A DNA stretch of 11,967 nucleotides from JAPUDQ01 sp964532145 (GTDB lineage Bacteria > Patescibacteriota > Saccharimonadia > Saccharimonadales > Saccharimonadaceae): assembly GCA_964532145.1 (NCBI GenBank), contig CAZHGM010000029.1, forward strand, positions 1-11,967, read 5' to 3'. A program made the position numbers and the translations under genes. Positions 6,384 through 11,938 of the stretch are shown here, piece after piece (the stretch's first letter is position 1; the number at the start of each line of letters is the position of its first letter). The notes beneath the pieces were generated by a model, which searched no databases, was not told where the DNA came from, and saw nothing but the letters and a program-made list of their open reading frames with translations.

Positions 6384-6417
6384 GCCAAGCGAGCTGACCA
6401 GACTGCTCCACCCCGCG
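6340..6417 (-). tRNA. Initiator tRNA-fMet (CAT), integration site of the element
   Basis: A 78-nt tRNA with encoded CCA. Acceptor CGCGGGG pairs with CCCCGCT from position 2 on. D-stem GAGC/GCTC, anticodon stem CTTGG/CCAAG, loop CTCATAA with anticodon CAT (6382-6380), T-stem AGTGG/CCACT with loop TTCAAAT. Initiator marks are present: an unpaired first position (C1 opposite U72; usually C1-A72), the A11-U24 pair, and G30-G31 with C39-C40. The third of the usual GC pairs is replaced by T29-A41. The 3' half overlaps the recombinase ORF antisense, which identifies it as the attachment site. Confidence 0.95.
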
Positions 6418-6488
6418 TCGTCGGAGTTCACTTCAACCTCCCGCAGTTTTTTGCAAACAAGTGGCAAAAAACGTGGCGAGGTCTTCGT

Positions 6489-6534
6489 GGCTCCTCCTCT
6501 CACTGAAAAGTGGTACTTTTCAGTGTAAATCGCA
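6489..6534 (-). ncRNA. Conserved stem-loop element E1 in tRNA-fMet leader
   Basis: CACTGAAAAGT (6501-6511) and ACTTTTCAGTG (6515-6525) form a perfect 11-bp stem with a 3-nt loop. Read on the minus strand it is preceded by TGCGATTTA and followed by AGAGGAGGAGCC. A second element (9769-9816) shares these flanks, the 11-bp stem length and the 3-nt loop, but has a different stem sequence. It lies about 70 nt upstream of tRNA-fMet and downstream of a promoter-like pair at 6583-6554. There is no U-tract after the stem, so it does not look like an ordinary terminator. Confidence 0.6.
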
Positions 6535-6553
6535 CAATAAATGAGCTCCAAAT

Positions 6554-6583
6554 ACATTAGCACATCTGTTGTGGGTTAGTCAA
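6554..6583 (-). promoter_or_regulatory. Candidate promoter for E1 and tRNA-fMet
   Basis: On the minus strand TTGACT (6583-6578), an 18-nt spacer ending in TGC, and TAATGT (6559-6554) form a -35/extended -10 pair. Transcription would start near 6547, giving a leader of about 130 nt containing E1 before the tRNA. No good promoter is seen nearer the tRNA. The rest of the 6418-6629 gap shows no gene. Confidence 0.4.
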
Positions 6584-6629
6584 ATGGGGAACGCTGGTTG
6601 TGATTGTTCTAAAATCTTACAGTAAGAAT

Positions 6630-8003
6630 CTATACCTTAATTTTGCTGCAGGCGAGGCGGACGATTTCGCTCCATGATGGGAAAGCATGCAGCGTTCCAG
6701 CCACTTCGGCGGCGGTCATGCCGTGGTTGATCGCGAGTGTCAATTCGTGGATGATCTCGCCAGCGTGCGGGCCGACGACAGTACTGCCGAGCAACATGCC
6801 GCTTCGATCAGTGATGACTTTGCAAAAGCCGTCTCGTAGGTCAGTAACATTAGCGCGTGAGATGACATTGAGCGGGACAATAGCTTTTTTGATTGTAAGA
6901 TCGCGCCGCAGACAGTCGGCTTCGCTCATCCCTGTCGAGGCAACTTCTGGAGTGGTATACGTGACGCGAGGGACAGCGCTGTAGTCGGGTGAGACCTTTG
7001 ATTTACGCAGAATGTTGTTGGCAACGACGCGGCTTTCATAGACGCCGACATGCGTGTACATGTAGTGGCCTAGTACGTCGCCAGCGGCGTAAATGTGCGC
7101 GGCGCTGGTCTGGAGATGCTCGTTGACGTCGATGCCTTTGTGGCTATAGTCTACGCCAGCGTTTTCGAGGCCAAGATCGGTATGCGGGATTTTGCTGGTT
7201 GCGATAAGTACGCGTTCGGCCTTGGCGATATGCTGTTCGCCGCCTCGTAAATACGTAAGCTTCACGTTCGAGCCATCTTTGGTTGCAGCAATAACCTTAG
7301 CTTTTGTCAGGAGGGTGGTATTGCGTTCTTTTTTCATGAACTGTTCGAGCACTGCGCTGGTTTCTTCATCTTCACTTGGCAGCAAGCGCGGCGCGATATC
7401 AGCGATTGTGACTTTGGTGCCAAATGTACTGAATATTTCTGCAAATTCGCAGCCGGTTGCGCCACCTCCCAGCACGAAGAGCGATTTTGGCGGACGGGTC
7501 AAATCAAGTATGGTACGGCTCGTAAGGTAGTCAATAGTTTCTAACCCCGGGATCCCGGGCAGGTCGAGTCGCGAGCCGGTCGCGATCAAAAAATTCTGGG
7601 CGCTGAGATGCCGACGGTTGACGGTGATTTCGTGTGGGCTGAGGAAGAAGGCGCTGCCCCGGAATAACTGGATACCAATTGATTTGTAGTAGCGCTCACT
7701 CTCAAGCGTACCAGTGCGTTTGATGGCTAGGTCTTTCCAGGCGCGGATTGACGGGTAATTGTAGCCCATGGCGGTGACACGCAATCCAAATTTTTTAGAA
7801 TTTCGTCCGCTGTCGTAGATATTTGCAGCATGGAGCAGGGCCTTACTGGGTATATCGCCGTAGTTAGGGCACTCGCCGCCGAGCTGGGCGCTTTCGACAA
7901 TTGCGACACGTTTGCCGGCACGTGCGATGATATCGGCAGCGACGCTGCCACCGGCGCCGGAGCCAATTACGATCAGATCATAATCAAAGCGTTGTTTTGC
8001 CAT
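6630..8003 (-). CDS. Dihydrolipoamide dehydrogenase-like flavoprotein with altered active site
   Basis: Protein of 457 aa, full length for the pyridine nucleotide-disulfide oxidoreductase class I family. FAD-binding motif IGSGAGG (residues 13-19), NAD(P)-binding motif VLGGGATG (177-184), second FAD motif YAAGDV (about 305-310), and a C-terminal dimerisation domain from about 340. The active-site motif reads GGECPNYGDIPSK. C45 is kept, but the partner cysteine five residues on is D50. The C-terminal HAHPT-type motif reads HAFPSWSE, so the catalytic His is F441 while E446 remains. Classical disulfide exchange should therefore be impossible. A single-cysteine or purely flavin-based activity, or a non-catalytic role, is more likely. 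Last gene of an operon, 4 bp after the ATP-cone gene. Known family, unusual member. Confidence 0.9.
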   Translation of the reverse strand: MAKQRFDYDLIVIGSGAGGSVAADIIARAGKRVAIVESAQLGGECPNYGDIPSKALLHAANIYDSGRNSKKFGLRVTAMGYNYPSIRAWKDLAIKRTGTLESERYYKSIGIQLFRGSAFFLSPHEITVNRRHLSAQNFLIATGSRLDLPGIPGLETIDYLTSRTILDLTRPPKSLFVLGGGATGCEFAEIFSTFGTKVTIADIAPRLLPSEDEETSAVLEQFMKKERNTTLLTKAKVIAATKDGSNVKLTYLRGGEQHIAKAERVLIATSKIPHTDLGLENAGVDYSHKGIDVNEHLQTSAAHIYAAGDVLGHYMYTHVGVYESRVVANNILRKSKVSPDYSAVPRVTYTTPEVASTGMSEADCLRRDLTIKKAIVPLNVISRANVTDLRDGFCKVITDRSGMLLGSTVVGPHAGEIIHELTLAINHGMTAAEVAGTLHAFPSWSEIVRLACSKIKV

Positions 8004-8007
8004 GGTC

Positions 8008-8283
8008 TTATAATATCACCCCTTGTTGCTCGTACATGTAGCCCGCTTCCGGATGATATGTTGCCAAATTACGAGCCGCCACACGGCGCACGTCTTCTGA
8101 GCTAACTTCAACTTTGTTTTCTAGCCAGTCAATGACATGTTTGCATACACGCTCAGCGGCATCATGGGCTTCCCCCTCGAACGCACGAACAGATAGGCAA
8201 GCCCGGAATATACTGCCGTGTAAGCGAACCGGGTCAAATCGCTCGCTGTCGTGGGTATTGTGTTTAACAACATAGGTATTCAT
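8008..8283 (-). CDS. Stand-alone ATP-cone domain protein
   Basis: Protein of 91 aa starting MNTYVVKHNTHDSERFDP. The whole chain fits one ATP-cone (PF03477-type) domain. It has a basic beta-hairpin start with E.FD and a following helix (RLHGSIFRACL), a long central helix ending in HVIDWLEN, then EVSSEDVRRVAARNL and a final helix with YMYEQQG. ATP-cones bind ATP/dATP as allosteric modules of ribonucleotide reductases and NrdR. NrdR also has an N-terminal zinc ribbon, which is absent here, so this is a free-standing module. Its ATG overlaps the stop of the membrane-protein gene (ATGA, 8283-8280), and it lies 4 bp before the flavoprotein gene, so it is translationally coupled. It may sense nucleotides for this operon, but its partner is unknown. 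Confidence 0.82.
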   Translation of the reverse strand: MNTYVVKHNTHDSERFDPVRLHGSIFRACLSVRAFEGEAHDAAERVCKHVIDWLENKVEVSSEDVRRVAARNLATYHPEAGYMYEQQGVIL

Positions 8284-9008
8284 AGCCGCTCCGGAATGAT
8301 GATATAAAATACCATTAGGTATAGCGCAACCACGAGTAGGCCAACACCAGCGGCGTACTGCAGAAATACTTTGCTGGATTCACGCCAACGCTGGATGGTG
8401 CTGAGACGATGACCGCCGGAAAGCAGAACGGTGATGATGATGAGCGGCAGGACTGACGCGATTGTGTAGATACATATCATAACGCTGTGCAAGTCGAGAT
8501 TTACTGTTGTCGATAGTGCCAATGCTGTTAGTGCGAGTAAAATAGCGGTGAAGGGAAGCTCTGCCACAGTACTCATGATGCCTAAGGCAACTGCCTCAGC
8601 GGCGTTCGTGGTGCGCTTGGCCCTGTTGGTGAGGTAGTCTGCTAATGAGCGTGGAATCCAGAGCTGGGTGCCTTTGCCATCACGGTAGTACACAATCATG
8701 GTGAGCATGGCCACTATGATTGTCACGCCAAACAGCACCAGCCACGCTGGCGCGTAGAGCGATGGGTCAATCCACAACGTTGCAAGTGTGGTGAAAGCGA
8801 CAAGCAGCAACAACGTCGTGAGTGCCGCTCCAGCAATAAATGCCGAATTGAGCACAAGCAGACGCTGGGTGGCGCGACGATGCATCAGGCTGTGGCCGCT
8901 CAGCAACGTCAGGACACTCATGGCAAGCTGGAATGACATATGGATCACGGCAACAAAAGCAATAAGCACGATACCAGAAACTACGGGCGCTGATAGATCA
9001 ATGTTCAT
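8280..9008 (-). CDS. Six-helix membrane protein, CcdA/DsbD- or LysE-like fold without cysteine pair
   Basis: Integral membrane protein of 242 aa with six hydrophobic helices at about 9-36, 50-76, 87-106, 138-166, 175-196 and 215-236, in two groups of three joined by a basic loop (NRAKRTTNAAEA). Three-plus-three topology, a proline in helix four (AELPFT) and the link to a flavoprotein gene recall CcdA/DsbD transmembrane electron carriers and the LysE superfamily. CcdA proteins need a cysteine in helix one and another in helix four; the only Cys here is in helix five (VMICIY). Thiol transfer is therefore unlikely, mirroring the lost cysteine of the flavoprotein. First gene of the operon, with a good divergent promoter at 9068-9039. 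The membrane assignment is secure; the family is tentative. Confidence 0.75.
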   Translation of the reverse strand: MNIDLSAPVVSGIVLIAFVAVIHMSFQLAMSVLTLLSGHSLMHRRATQRLLVLNSAFIAGAALTTLLLLVAFTTLATLWIDPSLYAPAWLVLFGVTIIVAMLTMIVYYRDGKGTQLWIPRSLADYLTNRAKRTTNAAEAVALGIMSTVAELPFTAILLALTALALSTTVNLDLHSVMICIYTIASVLPLIIITVLLSGGHRLSTIQRWRESSKVFLQYAAGVGLLVVALYLMVFYIIIPERL

Positions 9009-9038
9009 TGCTATTTATTTTTCCTTTTTCTATCCATA

Positions 9039-9068
9039 GTTGTATCACAGATGGCCGTCTTCAGTCAA
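9039..9068 (-). promoter_or_regulatory. Promoter of the membrane protein/ATP-cone/flavoprotein operon
   Basis: Minus-strand TTGACT (9068-9063), an 18-nt spacer and TACAAC (9044-9039), preceded by TG one base upstream (extended -10). AAGGA lies between the start point and the ATG at 9008, though 13 or so nt from it. The promoter is back-to-back with the plus-strand promoter at 9088-9116. Confidence 0.55.
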
Positions 9069-9087
9069 AATGCTTACGAAAAAGGTA

Positions 9088-9116
9088 TTGACAAATCGTA
9101 AGCTTTTTGCTATTAT
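9088..9116 (+). promoter_or_regulatory. Strong sigma-70-type promoter for the 45-aa ORF
   Basis: Perfect TTGACA (9088-9093), exactly 17 nt spacer, then TATTAT (9111-9116). This is the best promoter in the window. Transcription would begin near 9123, about 32 nt before the ATG at 9155. Confidence 0.8.
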
Positions 9117-9154
9117 CTAATCATAACTTAAAAAATACAAATAGAAAGTCCACC

Positions 9155-9292
9155 ATGACAAAGAAACAAGCCGAATCAAAACTTACTCAAATGGTCCTCG
9201 CATCCTGGAACCGACTTCGAAGTCATGACGAGCTTGAAGCGCTTATCTCACGCCGCGAACTAGCCCTTGCTGAAGTTGAAGCTGACTTCTAG
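9155..9292 (+). CDS. 45-aa highly charged small protein
   Basis: Predicted protein of 45 aa starting MTKKQAESKLTQMV. The in-frame ATG at 9107 is upstream of the promoter start point, so 9155 is preferred. Composition is helical and charged, with a single Trp (ASWNRLRSHDEL) and an acidic tail (EVEADF); no membrane segment and no cysteine. It has its own near-consensus promoter and a strong terminator at 9346-9392, so the unit makes a short transcript of about 270 nt. The leader has only a weak Shine-Dalgarno (AGAAAG). It may be a small regulator or structural protein, or the transcript may be mainly an RNA. No family was recognised. Confidence 0.55.
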   Translation: MTKKQAESKLTQMVLASWNRLRSHDELEALISRRELALAEVEADF

Positions 9293-9345
9293 TCGGATGT
9301 CCTCCTCGCTGATCACGTCCTGAATCGAAAGAATTCTCTGAACGT

Positions 9346-9392
9346 AAAAACTACGCATAATTTAGCACCTGCTAATATATGCGTAGTTTTTT
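9346..9392 (+). terminator. Intrinsic terminator of the 45-aa transcript
   Basis: AAAAACTACGCATA (9346-9359) pairs with TATGCGTAGTTTTT (9378-9391), a 14-bp stem capped by an inner TTAGC/GCTAA hairpin and followed by T-rich sequence. The A-rich left arm makes it able to stop transcription in both directions. Confidence 0.85.
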
Positions 9393-9413
9393 GTATATTT
9401 ACTATTCTGATAA

Positions 9414-9428
9414 GCCGCCACTGGCGGC
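9414..9428. repeat. GC-rich inverted repeat
   Basis: GCCGCC (9414-9419), loop ACT, GGCGGC (9423-9428). It lies between two terminators with no U-tract of its own. No function can be assigned. Confidence 0.4.
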
Positions 9429-9464
9429 ATACACCTATCTGCCGATGGTTAGAGTGACGAGTAA

Positions 9465-9506
9465 CCACGAAAAAACCCCATAGCAGATGATGGGGGTTTT
9501 TCGTGG
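9465..9506 (-). terminator. Terminator of the CAT-anticodon tRNA
   Basis: CCACGAAAAAACCCC (9465-9479) and GGGGGTTTTTCGTGG (9492-9506) form a 15-position stem with one mismatch. On the minus strand the first arm begins with the CCA end of the tRNA itself, so hairpin formation competes with free exposure of the tRNA 3' end until processing. Confidence 0.75.
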
Positions 9507-9580
9507 TAGCACCAGGTAGGCTTGAACTACCGACCTCAGGCTTATGAGTCCTGCGCTCTAACCAGCTGAGCTATGGTGCC
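9504..9580 (-). tRNA. tRNA with CAT anticodon (elongator Met or Ile2)
   Basis: A 77-nt tRNA with encoded CCA. Acceptor GGCACCA/TGGTGCT has a G1-U72 wobble. D-arm GCTCAGCTGGTTAGAGC; anticodon arm CAGGA CTCATAA GCCTG has one A-G mismatch next to the loop; T-arm GGTAG TTCAAGC CTACC. The paired first position and absence of the initiator GC triplet rule out an initiator. Whether it is elongator Met or lysidine-modified Ile2 cannot be settled by eye, because both carry CAT. Confidence 0.92.
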
Positions 9581-9592
9581 GTAATGTTTACA

Positions 9593-9704
9593 GTGCAATG
9601 TGCGAACCAATTGAGCTATGGTTGTTATGTCGCTATAGCGTAGCTGGTTAGAGCGCATTGCGCAATTATTATGAGCTGAGGGCTCTCCAGCTGAGCTATG
9701 GTGC
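9593..9704. pseudogene. Degenerate tRNA 5'-half copies, partly inverted
   Basis: Three partial copies of the neighbouring tRNA lie here. Copy A (9669-9704, minus) matches from acceptor through D-arm to the CTCATAA loop: TTATGAG, six bases, GCTCT, then an exact 18-base match CCAGCTGAGCTATGGTGC; it lacks two D-loop bases. Copy B (about 9629-9662, plus) has AGCTGGTTAGAGCGCA exactly. Copy C (about 9593-9625, minus) has AACCAATTGAGCTATGG. None has a T-arm or 3' acceptor, so none can be functional. A and B can fold on each other into a long hairpin. The rest of the stretch 9581-9768 shows no gene. Confidence 0.6.
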
Positions 9705-9768
9705 TTCGTCGCAATTCGACCTTTTAACTCGTAAGGAAGCTAACGCTCCATCACTTCATTTTATGGTC

Positions 9769-9816
9769 GGCTGCTCCTCTCAAACAAAAATGGAATTTTT
9801 GTTTGGTTTAATCGCA
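9769..9816 (-). ncRNA. Conserved stem-loop element E2 upstream of the second CAT tRNA
   Basis: CAAACAAAAAT (9781-9791) and ATTTTTGTTTG (9795-9805) form a perfect 11-bp stem with a 3-nt loop. On the minus strand it is preceded by TGCGATTAA and followed by AGAGGAGCAGCC, nearly the same as at E1, although almost every stem base differs. It lies 64 nt before degenerate tRNA copy A, a spacing close to E1 and tRNA-fMet (71 nt). Confidence 0.6.
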
Positions 9817-9840
9817 GATAATCTCAATTAAACACCGACG

Positions 9841-9849
9841 ATTGTAACA
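9841..9849 (-). promoter_or_regulatory. Extended -10 promoter for E2 and tRNA
   Basis: Minus-strand TGTTACAAT (9849-9841) is a TGN-TACAAT extended -10 box, located just after the HD-gene stop. Transcription would start near 9834, about 28 nt before the E2 stem. No good -35 is visible. Confidence 0.4.
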
Positions 9850-9856
9850 GATATGG

Positions 9857-10483
9857 CTAATCTTTGCCAGGCTTGTCGTAGTACGTTGTCTTGCAGTATT
9901 GGAGCAGGCCGTCGTAGATTTCTCTCGCGTATGGCGAAGCTTTTTTAAGCTGTGCGCTGTGGACTGATACAAATTCATCGTAAGGGATTGTTCGAAATTC
10001 GGTATGTGAGGTGTCTACAGGCAATTCTTGGTATGGCCGCCAGGCATCAAGATCCCCCATAATCAACGCTTGCATTTTATCAACAGTCCAAACAAAGAGG
10101 GTTTCATCATCCGCTTTGTCTTCATAGGCTTTCATGCAATCAATGAGATCAGGAAAATCATATAGCTCCTCAGACAACCGTTTGAGCGAACGGGTTTCAT
10201 TGACGCGCTTTTGCTTGCGATCATCAGCTGAAGCAAAGGTATTGATATCGCCGGCGTACACTTCGACAAAATCATGGCAGAGGGCGTATTTCAAGACAGC
10301 TGCTATGTCTAGGCTGAGCGATTGATTATCAATGATAAACCACGAGAGCAAGGCAACCATATAGCTATGCTCGATATCATTCTCGTGCTGCTCGGTGCCA
10401 GCGAGGTAGTGATTACGTTTAATTTGTGCAAGCTGCACGACGAGACGCTGCAAATCAAATAGATGCGGGTGTGGCGTGTTCAT
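9857..10483 (-). CDS. HD-domain hydrolase, YfbR/HDDC2-like 5'-nucleotidase
   Basis: Soluble protein of 208 aa, the usual size for HD_3 (PF13023-type) phosphohydrolases. Metal-binding residues are visible: H39 in ENDIEHS, H70-D71 in ALCHDFVEVYAGD, and D135 in VWTVDKMQ; E74 is the likely catalytic acid, and the trailing GD (78-79) is typical. Members such as YfbR and HDDC2 remove phosphate from deoxynucleoside 5'-monophosphates, so a nucleotide-pool role is likely; the exact substrate cannot be read from sequence. The ATG at 10483 is preceded by a small hairpin (GTGCG/CGCAC, 10485-10500) and a GACAAT-like -10 about 7 nt upstream, without Shine-Dalgarno, so a leaderless start is possible. Monocistronic. 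Confidence 0.85.
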   Translation of the reverse strand: MNTPHPHLFDLQRLVVQLAQIKRNHYLAGTEQHENDIEHSYMVALLSWFIIDNQSLSLDIAAVLKYALCHDFVEVYAGDINTFASADDRKQKRVNETRSLKRLSEELYDFPDLIDCMKAYEDKADDETLFVWTVDKMQALIMGDLDAWRPYQELPVDTSHTEFRTIPYDEFVSVHSAQLKKASPYAREIYDGLLQYCKTTYYDKPGKD

Positions 10484-10484
10484 A

Positions 10485-10503
10485 GTGCGTATTGTCGCAC
10501 AAT
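10485..10503. promoter_or_regulatory. Inverted repeats at the HD gene start
   Basis: Two overlapping inverted repeats abut the ATG of the HD gene: GTGCG/CGCAC (10485-10500) and ATTGT-CGC-ACAAT (10491-10503). They may be an operator or a small hairpin; followed by AATTTTT on the plus strand. Confidence 0.3.
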
Positions 10504-10570
10504 TTTTACTTCGTTCGCAACTAACACCGATAATGCCCAGATAGGGTAATGTGCGTGGACTTCTCTACCT

Positions 10571-10955
10571 GAGGAGGTACAATATTGGTAATGAATCATC
10601 ATTTCGAGTTATACGTTACTGAAGACAATCTCTCGGCAGAGAAATGGTAGAAACTGTATGGCGCACTTGTGTCGTACCTTGGATTGTTTGGTAAATTTGA
10701 AGTAACATTTACTTGCCATAGCAATACTGTCCGATATTTTATCAGCAGCAACAAGGACATAAGTACGCTGTCAAATAATTTAGATGGATGTTGCTGCGTC
10801 CGGTGGAAACCAAGCTTATCGAAGCACCCGCAACCATAGGCAATGAACGCATGGTTCAGTTTGTCACGGGCGGTAATATTTTGGTTACCAGCAGCAACGA
10901 TATGTCGGCTAGCTCACAAGATGTATCAGTACGTTTTGCTATAATTTTGATATGA
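10571..10955 (+). pseudogene. Decayed gene: in-frame TAG, frameshift and truncation
   Basis: A strong GAGGAGG (10571-10577) sits 7 nt before a TTG at 10585, in frame with the ATG at 10591. The product starts MNHHFELYVTEDNLSAEKW, then hits TAG at 10648-10650. Coding resumes in the same frame (KLYGALVSYLGLFGKFEV, NTVRYFISSNKD, LSNNLDG). It shifts to the -1 frame near 10789, giving LLRPVETKLIEAPATI and GNERMVQFVTGGNILV, and stops at TGA 10953-10955. The continuous protein signal across three breaks means this was a real gene. Only about 120 residues remain, perhaps the N-terminal domain of a larger protein. I have a vague memory of such N-termini in Saccharibacteria proteins but cannot name the family. 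The next gene starts inside its last codons. Confidence 0.65.
10940..10945 (+). promoter_or_regulatory. -10 box for the leaderless YihY-family gene
   Basis: TATAAT ends 6 nt before the ATG at 10952, with no Shine-Dalgarno, again predicting transcription start at the start codon. The box lies within the remnant of the upstream pseudogene. Confidence 0.5.
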
Positions 10956-11890
10956 AGATCGGATCACTGCTTGATGGTGTTATTGCAAAACTTGAGTCGC
11001 TGGAAAAATGGTTTGGTATCAAGCCGCCTGCCGAGGACCCGACTCAACTGCAGTGGAAATACTGGCGGCAGGCGCTGCTGCAAACCAAAAAAGCGATTGG
11101 CGATAAGAATCTCGGCATCCTAGCAGCAGGGGTGGCGTACTTTGCCACGTTGTCGTTTTTCCCGCTGATGGTGGCACTCGTGTCGATCTCGGCATTTTTC
11201 ATTAAACCGGATCAGCTCCAAGATATTGTGGCAGCCGCAAATATTTATTTGCCGAAAGACATTGCCAGTCTTATCACGACGCAATTGACTAACCTGATCG
11301 ATAAGCCGTCCGTATCGCTTGTGGCTGGTATCATCGCGATACTCATCGCCCTCTGGGGTATCTCCGGGGCGGTTGAGAATCTTGTCAAAGCACTCAATAC
11401 CGCCTACGGCGTCCGAGAAACGCGTAATTTCTTTACAATGAAGCTGACAAGCCTGTCGCTCACTGCCGGAACGGTTGTACTGCTGATGATATTTATTCCG
11501 ATGATGGGAATCACTGAGGATTGGCTGGCAGGGCTTGGTGTACCTGGCTATTTTGTCATGTTCCTCAGTATTGTGCGTTGGCTGTTGTTGATCGGGATTA
11601 TTATGCTGGCGCTGGCCGCACTCTATCGCTACGGTCCAAATCGCCAAAATCCAAAATGGCAATGGGTGAGCTGGGGCGCAATTGCCGCAACCATGTTGTG
11701 GCTGCTGGCAACGATTGCGTTCTTTGTGTATGCCAGGTATTTTGCTCATTTCAGCGACTCGTACAGCCTATTTGCGGGTATTATCGTGATGATGACATGG
11801 TTTAATTTATCGGCGTTGACATTTTTGATCGGTGCTGAGGTCAATCACAATCTCGAAAAGCAAACTAACGCTGATACCACTGAAAATTAG
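10952..11890 (+). CDS. YihY/BrkB-family inner-membrane protein
   Basis: Integral membrane protein of 312 aa matching the YihY/BrkB (UPF0761, PF03631-type) family in length and motifs. Family hallmarks are AAGVAYFATLSFFPLMVALV (first helix), LWGISGAVENLVKALNTAYG, YRYGPNR, WVSWGAIAATMLWL and the C-terminal FLIGAEVNHNLE. Six or so helices follow an amphipathic N-terminal segment of about 60 residues. The family was once labelled ribonuclease BN, which proved to be a mis-assignment; transport or envelope roles have been proposed but its true function is unsettled. The start is supported by TATAAT directly upstream (leaderless). It is transcribed alone, ending before a large hairpin at 11894-11938. 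Confidence 0.92.
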   Translation: MKIGSLLDGVIAKLESLEKWFGIKPPAEDPTQLQWKYWRQALLQTKKAIGDKNLGILAAGVAYFATLSFFPLMVALVSISAFFIKPDQLQDIVAAANIYLPKDIASLITTQLTNLIDKPSVSLVAGIIAILIALWGISGAVENLVKALNTAYGVRETRNFFTMKLTSLSLTAGTVVLLMIFIPMMGITEDWLAGLGVPGYFVMFLSIVRWLLLIGIIMLALAALYRYGPNRQNPKWQWVSWGAIAATMLWLLATIAFFVYARYFAHFSDSYSLFAGIIVMMTWFNLSALTFLIGAEVNHNLEKQTNADTTEN

Positions 11891-11893
11891 AAA

Positions 11894-11938
11894 GGAGCGC
11901 TTTCGGACAGATGGTGTAGCCTGTCCGAAAGACGCTCC
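11894..11938 (-). terminator. Large hairpin after the YihY gene, terminator for a minus-strand unit
   Basis: GGAGCG plus CTTTCGGACAG (11894-11910), a 10-nt loop, then CTGTCCGAAAG, a bulged A and CGCTCC (11921-11938): 17 bp in all. On the minus strand it is followed by TTTCTAATTTTC, so it fits a terminator for a transcript entering from the right edge. It has no U-tract on the plus strand. A second stem GCGAGAG/CTCTCGC (11941-11965) follows directly, so a structured RNA gene continuing beyond the edge is another reading. Confidence 0.55.

Noticed and set aside
6378..6563. Minus-strand 61-codon frame with AGGAGG-like sequence upstream of the tRNA
   Set aside because: It runs through E1 and the tRNA-fMet gene; the AGAGGAGG is the conserved flank of the stem-loop element and has no start codon at proper distance.
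9581..9710. Additional functional tRNA gene
   Set aside because: Only acceptor 5', D-arm and anticodon-like parts are present; there is no T-arm or matching 3' acceptor strand for any copy.
11120..11749. Minus-strand 209-codon frame inside the YihY gene
   Set aside because: Translation is dominated by His, Gln, Arg and Cys, typical of antisense of a membrane-protein gene.
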